Shown here piece after piece: positions 52,513-60,833 of a stretch of 64,000 nt of DNA. How positions within the stretch are numbered: the first letter of the stretch is position 1; each line of letters starts with the position of its first letter. Origin of the DNA: Schlegelella_A sp965246805. Its GTDB lineage: Bacteria > Pseudomonadota > Gammaproteobacteria > Burkholderiales > Burkholderiaceae_C. The stretch spans positions 108,052-172,051 of the forward strand of contig CBDFFO010000008.1 in NCBI GenBank assembly GCA_965246805.1. Direction: 5' to 3'. The notes under the pieces are model-generated. The model did not search any database, was not told the origin of the DNA, and saw nothing but the letters and a program-made list of their open reading frames with translations. The translations under genes were made by a program, and so were the position numbers.

Positions 52513-54612
52513 CTAACCGGGCCCACTCTTCGCGTACAGGTCGAGCAAGGCCTGCTGTGCCGACAGCCCACTGCCGTTGACGCGTCGATAGCTGCCGTCC
52601 GCTAGCAACGTCCAGGCGTCGCGCTCGTCCTTCAGATACGGAACGAGGCACTCGTCGATCACGCGTTGACGCAGTGCGGCGTCGCGGATCGGCCAGGCCA
52701 CCTCGATCCGGCCGAACATGTTGCGCGACATCCAGTCGGCGCTCGACAGGTAGAGCGATTCGGCGACCTCGCCCGCACGCGCGGCGTCGCTGGTCACGCC
52801 GGCGCGGAAGTACGCGATGCGCGAATGCTCGAGGAAGCGCCCCACCACCGAACGCACGCGAATGCGATCGGTGCTGCCCGGCACCCCAGGCGCGAGCATG
52901 CACGCGCCACGCACGATGAGGTCGATGTCGGCGCCGGCCTGGCTGGCTTTCACGAGCGCCTCGATCAGCGGCAGATCGGTGAGCGCGTTGATCTTGACGA
53001 CGATGCGCGCATCAAGACCGGCGGTGGCGGCCGCCGTGACCTTCGCGATCTCGGCCAGCATGTGCGCGTGCAGCGTGAACGGCGCCTGCAGCATCGAGCG
53101 CAACGGCTTCATCCGACCGAGGCTCGCGAGTTGCTGGAACACGGCGTCGGCATCGGCCGTGAGCTCGGGATCGGCCGTGAGGTTGCCGAGGTCGGTGTAG
53201 AAGCGCGCCGTCTTCGGGTTGTAGTTGCCGGTCGAGAGGTGCGCATAACGCACCAGCTTCGCGTCTTCGCGGCGCGTCACGAGCAGGAGCTTGGCATGCG
53301 TCTTCAAGCCGACGATGCCGTACACCACCTGCGCACCGACGGCTTCGAGCCGCTCGGCCCAGTTGATGTTGGCCTCCTCGTCGAAGCGGGCCTTCAACTC
53401 GACCACCGCCATCACTTCCTTGCCGCGCCGAGCCGCCTCGATCAGCAGGTCCATCAGCGGCGATTGCGCGCCGGTCCGATAGATGGTCTGCTTGATCGCG
53501 AGCACCTGCGGGTCCTCGACCGCTTCGCGCAGGAACTGCACCACCGGGTCGAACGACTCGAACGGGTGGTGCAACAGCACATCGCCGCCGCGCTTCAACT
53601 GCTCAAAGATCGAATGGTCGCGCGGCAGCCGACGCTGCGGCCACACCGGCTCATTGGGCGGGAAGCGCATCGCCGGCGCATCGGCCTGGTCGATGAGCTC
53701 GTTCAGGCGCACCAGGTTCACCGGGCCGTTCACCTGGTAGAGCGCGGCTGTCGGCAAACCGAACTGCGCGAGCAGAAAGCTCGCCAGCTCGGCCGGGCAG
53801 GTGTTCACGACCTCGAGCCGCACCGCCTGGCCGAAGTGGCGCGTCGTGAGGCCCGAGCGCAGCGCTTGTCGCAGGTTGGTCACGTCATCGGCGTCGACCT
53901 CGAGATCGGAATCGCGCGTGACGCGGAACTGCGAGAAGGCCTCGACCTCCCGGCCGGGGAAGAGTTCATCCAGATGCGCGCGAATCACGCTCGTCAACAT
54001 CACGAAGGCCTGGCCGCCGCCCGACAGGTTCGCCGGCAGCTTGATCACGCGCGGCAGCACCCGCGGCACCTTGACGATGGTGACGATGTTGCGGCGCCCG
54101 AACGCGTCCTTGCCACCGAGCCGCACGATGAAGTTGAGCGACTTGTTGGCCACTTGCGGGAACGGATGCGACGGGTCGAGGCCGACCGGCACCAGCAGCG
54201 GCCGCACCTGCGCCGTGAAGAAGCGCTCGACCCACACTTGCTGGGCCTCGTCGCGATCGGCATGGCGCAGCACCACGATGCCCTTGTCGGCAAGCAGCGG
54301 CATCACGACGTCGTTGAAGATGCGGTATTGCTCGTCGATCAGCGCGTGCGCGTCGGCTGCGATCGAGGCCAGGTCCTTGTCGGTCACGCCGGCGCCGGGC
54401 CGTCGCGAGGCTTCGATGTAGTCGGCGAAACGCACCTCGAAAAACTCGTCCATGTTCGACGAGACGATGCACACGTAGCGCAGGCGCTCGAGGATCGGCA
54501 CGTCGTCGCGTTCGGCCTGGGCCAGAACGCGGCGGTTGAATTCGAGGATGGCTCGCTCGCGGTTGAGGAGCAGCGGCGCTTCGACGATGCGAGGCGCGGG
54601 GGCGGCGGTCAT
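52513..54612 (-). CDS. ppk1: Polyphosphate kinase 1
   Basis: Ppk1 polymerises the gamma phosphate of ATP into polyphosphate. I chose ATG 54612 (MTAAPAPRIVEAPLLLNRER), giving 699 residues. ATG 54636 and longer frames add residues without similarity. The N domain begins LLNRERAILEFNRRVLAQA, with NMDEFFEVRFADY near 60. The phospho-histidine motif is VRYAHLSTGNYNPKTARFYT near 440 and the second conserved His lies in IVRGACMLAPGVPG near 590. The catalytic set is complete. A TACACT element sits at near-leaderless distance. Confidence 0.96.
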   Translation of the reverse strand: MTAAPAPRIVEAPLLLNRERAILEFNRRVLAQAERDDVPILERLRYVCIVSSNMDEFFEVRFADYIEASRRPGAGVTDKDLASIAADAHALIDEQYRIFNDVVMPLLADKGIVVLRHADRDEAQQVWVERFFTAQVRPLLVPVGLDPSHPFPQVANKSLNFIVRLGGKDAFGRRNIVTIVKVPRVLPRVIKLPANLSGGGQAFVMLTSVIRAHLDELFPGREVEAFSQFRVTRDSDLEVDADDVTNLRQALRSGLTTRHFGQAVRLEVVNTCPAELASFLLAQFGLPTAALYQVNGPVNLVRLNELIDQADAPAMRFPPNEPVWPQRRLPRDHSIFEQLKRGGDVLLHHPFESFDPVVQFLREAVEDPQVLAIKQTIYRTGAQSPLMDLLIEAARRGKEVMAVVELKARFDEEANINWAERLEAVGAQVVYGIVGLKTHAKLLLVTRREDAKLVRYAHLSTGNYNPKTARFYTDLGNLTADPELTADADAVFQQLASLGRMKPLRSMLQAPFTLHAHMLAEIAKVTAAATAGLDARIVVKINALTDLPLIEALVKASQAGADIDLIVRGACMLAPGVPGSTDRIRVRSVVGRFLEHSRIAYFRAGVTSDAARAGEVAESLYLSSADWMSRNMFGRIEVAWPIRDAALRQRVIDECLVPYLKDERDAWTLLADGSYRRVNGSGLSAQQALLDLYAKSGPG

Positions 54613-54619
54613 AGGCTCG

Positions 54620-54625
54620 AGTGTA
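54620..54625 (-). promoter_or_regulatory. -10-like element close to the ppk1 start
   Basis: On the minus strand TACACT is followed by CGAGCCT and the ppk1 ATG, so at most about one untranslated base would precede it. There is no ribosome-binding site. Confidence 0.4.
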
Positions 54626-54761
54626 GAGACGAACATGTCAGCGCCGTGACCGCGCGCAAACGCCGGTGCGAGTGAACTCACGAAGAGGGCACGGCCGGCG
54701 GGCGTGTCTGCGCAGCAAAAGCACGATCGGCCGGCGGTGCGGCGCTGTGCCGCGCGGAGCG

Positions 54762-55017
54762 GCAAAGGCGCAGCCGGCCGGCGGGCGCGGCGCAGCCTCG
54801 GCGGTCATCGCGTTCCGCGATGACTCCCCGGAGCTGCTCGGGTTTTGGGGGCGAGCGCAGAACTCGCCCTCGTAGGGCTGGCTGAGCGCTTCGAGTCTCT
54901 TCGGGCTCGGGGCTCAGACAGCTGCGCTCGTCGTGCTCCACGTTTCGGGGTCCCCCAAAACCCGAGCAGCTCCGGCGCCTCCGATACGCCGCGCCCGCCG
55001 GCCGACTGCGCCTTTGC
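54762..55017 (+). repeat. Nested inverted-repeat element, copy A
   Basis: Outer arms of 31 bases (54762-54792 and 54987-55017) match with few mismatches. Inner arms of 24 bases (54828-54851 and 54952-54975, ccggagctgctcgggttttg extended by four G) are perfect inverted repeats around a 100-base core. A separate hairpin gtcatcgcg-ttc-cgcgatgac lies at 54804-54824. A reverse-oriented relative lies at 55229-55398. Confidence 0.9.
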
Positions 55018-55065
55018 TGGGGCACGGTGAGGGCCGAATACTGGCTTGCGCACCGTCGGAGCCCG

Positions 55066-55104
55066 CCCCCTCTCCCGCTCGCGGGAGAGGGCTGGGGTGA
55101 GGGG
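55066..55104 (-). repeat. REP-like repeat, left unit of an opposed pair
   Basis: The unit reads cccctctcccgctcgcggga then gagggctggggtgagggg, which is the reverse orientation of the unit at 55124. The stem ccctctcccgc/gcgggagaggg is perfect. Confidence 0.85.
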
Positions 55105-55123
55105 TCTTGTCCTCACGCGAGCA

Positions 55124-55157
55124 CCCTCACCCTAACCCTCTCCCGCAAGCGGGAGAG
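55124..55157 (+). repeat. REP-like repeat, right unit of an opposed pair
   Basis: The unit reads ccctcaccctaaccctctcc then cgcaagcgggagag. It pairs head-to-head with the unit at 55066 and is the best preserved copy in the window. Confidence 0.85.
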
Positions 55158-55228
55158 TGGTCCTTGCGGAGCACTGCGCTTCAGCGATGCCGCGGGCGAG
55201 TGGCTGTCGGCGCGTATCTGCAAGCGCC

Positions 55229-55398
55229 GGCGGTGTTCGGGTTTTGGGGGACCCCGAGACGTGGAGTACGACGAGCGCAGTTGTCTGAGCCCCGAGCCCG
55301 GACCGACACGGAGCGCTCTGCCTCACCTACGAGGGCGAGTTCTGCGCTCGCCCCCAGAACCCGGACGCCGACGGGAAGTCATCGCGGAACGCGATGAC
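55229..55398 (-). repeat. Nested repeat element, copy B (reverse orientation, partly decayed)
   Basis: Read on the plus strand it matches the reverse complement of copy A at roughly 85 percent by eye. The shared parts are cgggttttgggggaccccga at 55238, gacgagcgcag, gagccccgagcccg, gagggcgagttctgcgctcg, and the terminal hairpin gtcatcgcg-gaa-cgcgatgac at 55378-55398. The left inner arm has decayed from ccggagctgctcggg to gccggcggtgttcggg. Confidence 0.85.
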
Positions 55399-55587
55399 CG
55401 CTGGAAGCTGCGCGCCGACAGTCACTCGCCCGCGGCTGAGCCCGCAAGAGACACCACCCCCGGAGACAGCCAAGAGGCTTCGCGGGCTCAGACCACGTAT
55501 CGCGCGAGGCGCACAGCGCACCGCCGCTTGCCCGCCCAGCTGCGCAACCACTTCAGCGGCCATCGGTTGAACGCCGCCCCATCGATG

Positions 55588-58359
55588 TCAATGCGCCTCG
55601 TCCCAGTTCGCGCCGACACCCACGTCAGCAACGAGCGGCACCTTCAAGGTCGCGACATCGAGCATCAGCTTCGGCAGCGCGACGCGAGCCCAGTCGAGCT
55701 CGGCCTGTGGCACCTCGAAGACGAGTTCGTCGTGCACCTGCATGATCATTCGCGTGCCGCGTCGCTCGCGATCGAGCGCCTCCTGCACCCCGATCATTGC
55801 GAGCTTGATCAGGTCAGCCGCAGTGCCCTGCATCGGCGCGTTGATGGCCTGTCGTTCGGAAGCAGCCTTCCTCGGGCCGCTGCCGCCGTTGATGTCGGGC
55901 AGATAGACGCGCCGGCCGAACAAGGTCTCGACGTAACCCTGCTCACGAGCGGCCAGCCGCGTCTCGTCCATGTAGCGCTTCACGCCGGGGTAGCGCGCGA
56001 AGTAGCGTTCGATGTAGAGCGACGCCGCGCTGCGTTCGATGCCGAGGTTGGACGCGAGACCGAACGCGCTCATGCCGTAGATGAGGCCGAAGTTGATGAC
56101 CTTCGCGTAACGGCGCTGCTCGCTCGTCACGTCTGCAAGCGCGGTGCTGAAGACCTCGCCCGCGGTGGCGCGGTGCACGTCGACGCCTTCGCCGAACGCA
56201 CGCAGCAGCCCTTCGTCTTCCGAGATGTGCGCCATGATCCGCAACTCGATCTGCGAGTAGTCGGCCGACAGGATCACGTGGCCGGGCGGTGCGACAAACG
56301 CCTCGCGCACGCGCCGGCCCTCGGGCGTGCGGATCGGAATGTTCTGCAGGTTCGGGTCGTTGCTCGACAGCCGCCCGGTCACTGCCACCGCTTGAGCGTA
56401 GGTCGTGTGGACACGCCCGGTCGCCGGGTTCACCATCAAGGGCAACTTGTCGGTATAGGTGCCCTTCAGCTTCGAGAGGCTCCTGTGTTCGAGCAGGCGT
56501 GCGGGCAATGGGTAGTCGGCGGCGAGTTCCTGGAGCACGTCTTCATCGGTCGACGGCGCGCCACTAGCGGTCTTGCGCTTGACCGGCATCTGCAGCTTGC
56601 CGAACAGGATCTCGCCGATCTGCTTCGGGCTGCCGAGGTTGAACGGCTGACCGGCGAGGTCAAAGGCCTCTTCCTCGAGCGACGCCATGCGCTCCGAGAG
56701 CTCCTGGCTCTGCGCAGCCAGGCGCGGGCTGTCGATCAGCACGCCGTTACGCTCGATGCGGGTCAGGATGCTCGAGGCCGGCATCTCGATGCGCTGGTAG
56801 ACGTCGGTCAGCCCCGCGCTCTGCTCGATCCGAGGCCACAGCGCCTGGTGCACGTGAAGCGCCATCTCGCTGTCTTCGCACGAGTAGGCCATCGCACGCT
56901 CGATCTCGACCTGCGCGAACGGGATCTGGCCGGCGCCCTTGCCGCACAGGTCTTCGTACGACATGCCGGTGCGGCCCAGGTGGCGAAACGCCAGGCTCTC
57001 GAGGCTGTGCGGGCGATGGGCCTCGAGCACGTAGCTCTCGAGCATCGTGTCGTGCACGTAACCTTGAACGATGACGCCCTCGCTCGCGAACACGTGGCTG
57101 TCGGACTTGGTGTTGTGGCCGACCTTCTTCGCGCCCGCATCCTCGAGCCAGGGCCTGAGCTTCTCGATCACGACCGCGGCCTTCAGTTGCTCGGGTGCGC
57201 CGGCGTAGTCGTGGCGCAGCGGCAGGTAGGCGGCCTCGCCGGCGGCGACCGAGAACGAGAGCCCGATCAGGCGGGCGCGGATTGCGTCGAGCGAATCGGT
57301 CTCGGTGTCGAGCGCGACCAGCGTCGCGGCCCGGATCTTCGCGATCCACGCGTCGAGCTGCTCGAACGTGAGAATCGTTTCGTAGTGCCTGACGATGCCC
57401 TCCGACGGCACGTGCGGCGGCTCGGGCGGAAACAGGTCGGCATTCGCGCTCGCCTTCGCGCGCGAGCCCGACGCCGAGCCGCCGCCCGACGACTGCTCGA
57501 GTTCGCGTTTCAGTGACTTGAAGCCGTAACGCTCGTAGAACGCGAGCAGCCCGGGCGAATCGATCTCGGCCAGCTGCAGCGAATCGAATTCGGGCCAGCC
57601 CAGCACGTGACCGCTCAGGTCGAAATCGCGCACCACCGTGACGAGCTTCCTGCCGTGCGGCAGCCAGTCGAGCGCGCGCCGAAGGTTCTCGCCGGCCGCA
57701 CCCTTCATCGCCGCGGCGGCGAGCATCACGCCGTCGAGCGAGCCGTGCTCGGCGATCCATTTCGCGGCCGTCTTCGGGCCGACCTTGTCGACGCCGGGTA
57801 CGTTGTCGACCGAGTCGCCGACCAGCGTGAGGTAGTCGATGATGCGTTCCGGTGGCACGCCGAACTTCGCCGCGACGCCGGCCACGTCGAGCCGCTCGTT
57901 GCTCATCGTGTTGATCAGCGTGACGCGGTCGTCGACGAGTTGCGCGAGATCCTTGTCGCCGGTCGAGATGACGACGTCGAAGCCGCCTTTCGCGGCCATC
58001 GAAGAGATCGTGCCGATAGCGTCGTCGGCCTCGATGCCGGGCACGCTCAGCACCGGCCAGCCGAGCAGCTTCACCCCTTCGGTGATCGGCTCGATCTGCA
58101 GCGCGAGGTCGGGCGGCATCGCCGAGCGGGTCGCCTTGTAGTCGGGGTAGAGCTCGTCGCGAAAGGTCGCGCCCTGCGCGTCGAACACGCACGCGCCGTG
58201 CAGCGCGGGGTACTGGTCGCGCATGCGCTTCATCATCGAGAGCACGCCGTGGATCGCGCCGGTCGGCACGCCGCCCGGGCCGCGCAGGTCGGGCAGTGCG
58301 TGATAGGCCCGATAGAGGTAGCTGGAGCCATCGACCAGCAGCAGGGTCTTGTCGGTCAT
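55588..58359 (-). CDS. polA: DNA polymerase I
   Basis: PolA fills gaps and removes RNA primers. I chose ATG 58359 (MTDKTLLLVDGSSYLYRAYH), giving 923 residues. The N-terminal 5' nuclease domain (about 1-290) has DAQGATFRDELYPDYKATR and GDSVDNVPGV. The proofreading domain keeps the DxE pair in VALDTETDSLDA near 355. The polymerase domain has motif A (ILSADYSQIELRIMAH), motif B (RRYAKVINFGLIYGMSAFGL) and motif C (MQVHDELVFEVP). All three activities look intact. Confidence 0.97.
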   Translation of the reverse strand: MTDKTLLLVDGSSYLYRAYHALPDLRGPGGVPTGAIHGVLSMMKRMRDQYPALHGACVFDAQGATFRDELYPDYKATRSAMPPDLALQIEPITEGVKLLGWPVLSVPGIEADDAIGTISSMAAKGGFDVVISTGDKDLAQLVDDRVTLINTMSNERLDVAGVAAKFGVPPERIIDYLTLVGDSVDNVPGVDKVGPKTAAKWIAEHGSLDGVMLAAAAMKGAAGENLRRALDWLPHGRKLVTVVRDFDLSGHVLGWPEFDSLQLAEIDSPGLLAFYERYGFKSLKRELEQSSGGGSASGSRAKASANADLFPPEPPHVPSEGIVRHYETILTFEQLDAWIAKIRAATLVALDTETDSLDAIRARLIGLSFSVAAGEAAYLPLRHDYAGAPEQLKAAVVIEKLRPWLEDAGAKKVGHNTKSDSHVFASEGVIVQGYVHDTMLESYVLEAHRPHSLESLAFRHLGRTGMSYEDLCGKGAGQIPFAQVEIERAMAYSCEDSEMALHVHQALWPRIEQSAGLTDVYQRIEMPASSILTRIERNGVLIDSPRLAAQSQELSERMASLEEEAFDLAGQPFNLGSPKQIGEILFGKLQMPVKRKTASGAPSTDEDVLQELAADYPLPARLLEHRSLSKLKGTYTDKLPLMVNPATGRVHTTYAQAVAVTGRLSSNDPNLQNIPIRTPEGRRVREAFVAPPGHVILSADYSQIELRIMAHISEDEGLLRAFGEGVDVHRATAGEVFSTALADVTSEQRRYAKVINFGLIYGMSAFGLASNLGIERSAASLYIERYFARYPGVKRYMDETRLAAREQGYVETLFGRRVYLPDINGGSGPRKAASERQAINAPMQGTAADLIKLAMIGVQEALDRERRGTRMIMQVHDELVFEVPQAELDWARVALPKLMLDVATLKVPLVADVGVGANWDEAH

Positions 58360-58454
58360 GGGGTGAATTGTGAGGGAAGGTCGGCCGCGTTTCAGGTGGC
58401 GAGGGGCCGCCGGGCGCCTCGCTGCACGGGCGTGGGGTCTCTGGAACCGGCCCC

Positions 58455-58460
58455 TAGAAT
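58455..58460 (+). promoter_or_regulatory. -10-like element giving a leaderless start
   Basis: TAGAAT followed by CGACCG places ATG 58467 at the seventh base after the hexamer. This is the same geometry as at 38494 and 41223, with no ribosome-binding site. Confidence 0.45.
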
Positions 58461-58466
58461 CGACCG

Positions 58467-58865
58467 ATGAACATGCTGCATGGCGCCTCTCTGATCGTTG
58501 CGGCCTGGTGGGCCGCCATCGCGCCACCCGCCCTCGCCGCCGAGCCCAAGGTGGTGGCGGCCGCGCCCTCGGCTTCGGCCAGCACCGCGGGCACCGGCAA
58601 GCCCTCGATTGTCATCGACGCGTTCAGCGGCACGGGCGGCCGCGGCGGCGAAGCGGCCGTTCAGAAGACGGTGATCGAAGACGACAGCGCCCGCATCGAA
58701 GAGCTTCGGGTGAGGGGTCAGCTGACGCACGTCGTCGTCACGTCGAAGAACGGCGCCGGCAGCTACGAGATCATCACCGGCGACGCCTCGCGTGACCTCT
58801 CCGACGGCCGCAACACCAGCCGCGGCGCCGCCGGCAAGCGGGTGTGGAACGTGCTGCGCTTCTGA
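58467..58865 (+). CDS. Exported DUF2782-family protein
   Basis: The 132-residue product has a likely signal peptide with hydrophobic residues 6-22 and a cleavage site after ALA near residue 25. A Thr/Ser/Gly-rich stretch follows. The DUF2782 core then runs VIEDDSARIEELRVRGQLTH to GSYEIITGDASRDLSDGRN and ends KRVWNVLRF. The function of the family is unknown. The place between polA and thrB is conserved in betaproteobacteria, as I recall. Confidence 0.85.
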   Translation: MNMLHGASLIVAAWWAAIAPPALAAEPKVVAAAPSASASTAGTGKPSIVIDAFSGTGGRGGEAAVQKTVIEDDSARIEELRVRGQLTHVVVTSKNGAGSYEIITGDASRDLSDGRNTSRGAAGKRVWNVLRF

Positions 58866-58913
58866 TGCTCCCCGATGCGTCGCCGATGAGTCGGCCCTGA
58901 AGCCTGCCGCGCG

Positions 58914-59876
58914 ATGGCGGTCTACACCGAGGTCTCGTTCGACGCTGCGGCCACGCTGATCGCGACGCTCGACATCGGCGAGTTGCGCGAGCTGCAAGGC
59001 TGCGCAGGCGGCATCGAGAACACCAACTACTTCGCCGACACGACCCACGGTCGCTTCGTGTTGACCGTGTTCGAGCGGTTGACCCGCGACGAACTGCCGT
59101 TCTACTTGCGCCTGATGAAACACCTCGCCGAACGCGGCATTCCGGTGCCGCTGCCGCGCGCGAACGCGCAAGGCCACATGCTGCATGCCCTCGCCGGCAA
59201 ACCGGCCGCGGTGGTCGACCGCCTCGAGGGCCAGCACCACCTCGCACCCGACGCCACCGATTGCGCGAGCCTCGGCGCGATGCTCGCGCGCATGCATCAC
59301 GCGGCTGCCGATTTTCCGCTGCGGCAGCCGAACCTGCGCGGCCTCTCGTGGTGGAACGAGACGGTGCCGGTGATCGTCCCCTTCGTCACGCCCGAACAAG
59401 CGGCGTTGCTGAACCGAGAGCTCGCGTTTCAGAACCAGGTGGCGGCATCGCCCGCACACGCCGCCCTCGCACGATGCGCGATCCATGCCGACCTGTTCCG
59501 CGACAACGCGATGTTCGTCGGCGCAACCCTCACCGGCATCTTCGACTTCTATTTCGCCGGCGTCGACAGCCAGCTCTTCGACATCGCCGTCGCGCTCAAC
59601 GACTGGTGCATCGATCTCGCGACCGGCGTGCTCGACTGCGCGCGTGCCGAGGCGCTGGTCTCGGCCTACCAGTCGGTTCGCCCGCTGACGAGCGACGAAG
59701 TCCGGCTCATGCCCGCCACGCTGCGCGGCGCCGCACTGCGATTCTGGATCTCGCGCCTCTGGGACCTGCATCTGCCACGCGACGCCACTGTGCTCACCGC
59801 CCACGACCCGAGCCACTTCGAACGCGTGCTGCGCGAGCGGATCGCCGCGCCGTGGCATCCGCCGGTCGACGCATGA
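58914..59876 (+). CDS. thrB: Homoserine kinase (ThrB2, APH fold)
   Basis: This enzyme phosphorylates homoserine on the threonine pathway. The 320-residue product has the aminoglycoside-phosphotransferase-like fold. It has a glycine-rich start GGIENTNYFADTTHGRFVLT near residues 32-51, the catalytic loop CAIHADLFRDNAMF near 185-198 and the metal-binding IFDFYFAGVDSQLFDIAVAL near 205-224. It is not the GHMP-type ThrB of E. coli. The stop overlaps the next start (ATGA). Confidence 0.94.
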   Translation: MAVYTEVSFDAAATLIATLDIGELRELQGCAGGIENTNYFADTTHGRFVLTVFERLTRDELPFYLRLMKHLAERGIPVPLPRANAQGHMLHALAGKPAAVVDRLEGQHHLAPDATDCASLGAMLARMHHAAADFPLRQPNLRGLSWWNETVPVIVPFVTPEQAALLNRELAFQNQVAASPAHAALARCAIHADLFRDNAMFVGATLTGIFDFYFAGVDSQLFDIAVALNDWCIDLATGVLDCARAEALVSAYQSVRPLTSDEVRLMPATLRGAALRFWISRLWDLHLPRDATVLTAHDPSHFERVLRERIAAPWHPPVDA

Positions 59877-60742
59877 GCACCGGCACGACCAGCGCGATGA
59901 AGCTGCGCCTGGTGTCCGCCGCGCACGGCGCGCGCTGGATCCGCAGCGGCGCCTTGGCGGTGTTGCGCTTTCCGCTCGCCTTCGCGAGCATCTTCGCGCT
60001 CGGGCTGTTTGCGTTGATGGTGGCGGGGTTCGTGCCTTACCTCGGTCAGCTGACGCTGCTGCTGTTGCTGCCCGCGGGCACCCTCGTCTTCATGATCGCG
60101 AGTCGCCTCGCGAGCGAGCGCCACGGCCCGTTGCCGCTGGCTGTCGTCGAGGTGCTGCGCGCGCCGCGCGCCGAACGACTCGCGCTGTTGAAGCTCGGCG
60201 TCGCAACCCTGGTCGCGATGGCGGCCGCTGCCTACGCCTCTCACTTCATCGATCACGGCGTGCTGTGGAAATTCGTCGCCGAGCTGGCCCAGGCGCCATC
60301 GCAATCCCCATCCCAGGCGCCGTTGCAGGCGCCGCTCGAGGCACACGCGTCTCCGGGGTCCGTGCTCGCCCCGAGCGTCGCGGTCAACCCTGCGGTGCAG
60401 GCGAGCCTGTTGTTGCAGATGGCGCTCTTCATGCTGGTGTCGATCCCGTTCTGGCACGCGCCGGCCCTGGTGCACTGGGGCGGCTACGGCTGGGCGCCTT
60501 CAATGTTCTTCAGCACCATCGCGGTGTGGCGCAACAAGGCCGCCTTCGCGGTGTATGGCCTTTCGTGGCTGGCCCTAATGATGGCGTTCTCGCTCGCGCT
60601 CACGGCTTGCTCGGCACTGCTCGGCCCGGTCGTGGCGACGGTGATCGGCGTGCCGACCGTCCTGTTCGGCTGGACCCTTTTCTTCACAACGCGCTACTTC
60701 ACCTTCATCGACTGCTTCGAACGCACCGGCGCTGATGGTTAG
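59873..60742 (+). CDS. BPSS1780-family membrane protein
   Basis: The 289-residue product overlaps thrB by four bases. It has about six predicted membrane helices: residues 27-70 (two), 105-125, 180-200, 220-250 and 255-275. The conserved WIRSGALAVLRFPLAFASIF and FTTRYFTFIDCFERTGAD ends mark a family found next to thrB in betaproteobacteria. The function is unknown. A Gln-Ala-Pro-rich linker near residues 140-160 shows a small internal repeat (QAPSQSPSQAPLQAPLEA). Confidence 0.75.
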   Translation: MSTGTTSAMKLRLVSAAHGARWIRSGALAVLRFPLAFASIFALGLFALMVAGFVPYLGQLTLLLLLPAGTLVFMIASRLASERHGPLPLAVVEVLRAPRAERLALLKLGVATLVAMAAAAYASHFIDHGVLWKFVAELAQAPSQSPSQAPLQAPLEAHASPGSVLAPSVAVNPAVQASLLLQMALFMLVSIPFWHAPALVHWGGYGWAPSMFFSTIAVWRNKAAFAVYGLSWLALMMAFSLALTACSALLGPVVATVIGVPTVLFGWTLFFTTRYFTFIDCFERTGADG

Positions 60743-60833
60743 TCGAATCGGCCGATCGCTCCGTTTCAGTGGACCACCCACTGGCATTCGGCAGCGCTTT
60801 CGCTAGGCTCGGGCGACGCTTTCAGGAGACGCC

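Larger units (their letters stand above)
54613..55587. other. Gene-free repeat-rich stretch between ppk1 and polA
   Basis: Almost one kilobase without a supportable gene separates ppk1 and polA, both on the minus strand. It is filled by nested inverted repeats and by two REP-like units, described in their own entries. It also has an inverted repeat ctgagcccgc/gcgggctcag at 55436-55445 and 55482-55491, just downstream of polA. Open frames exist on both strands but follow repeat symmetry instead of codon bias. Confidence 0.8.

Noticed and set aside
55436..55491. Inverted repeat downstream of polA as a terminator
   Set aside because: The arms are 10 bases, separated by 36 bases, and no T run follows on the minus strand.
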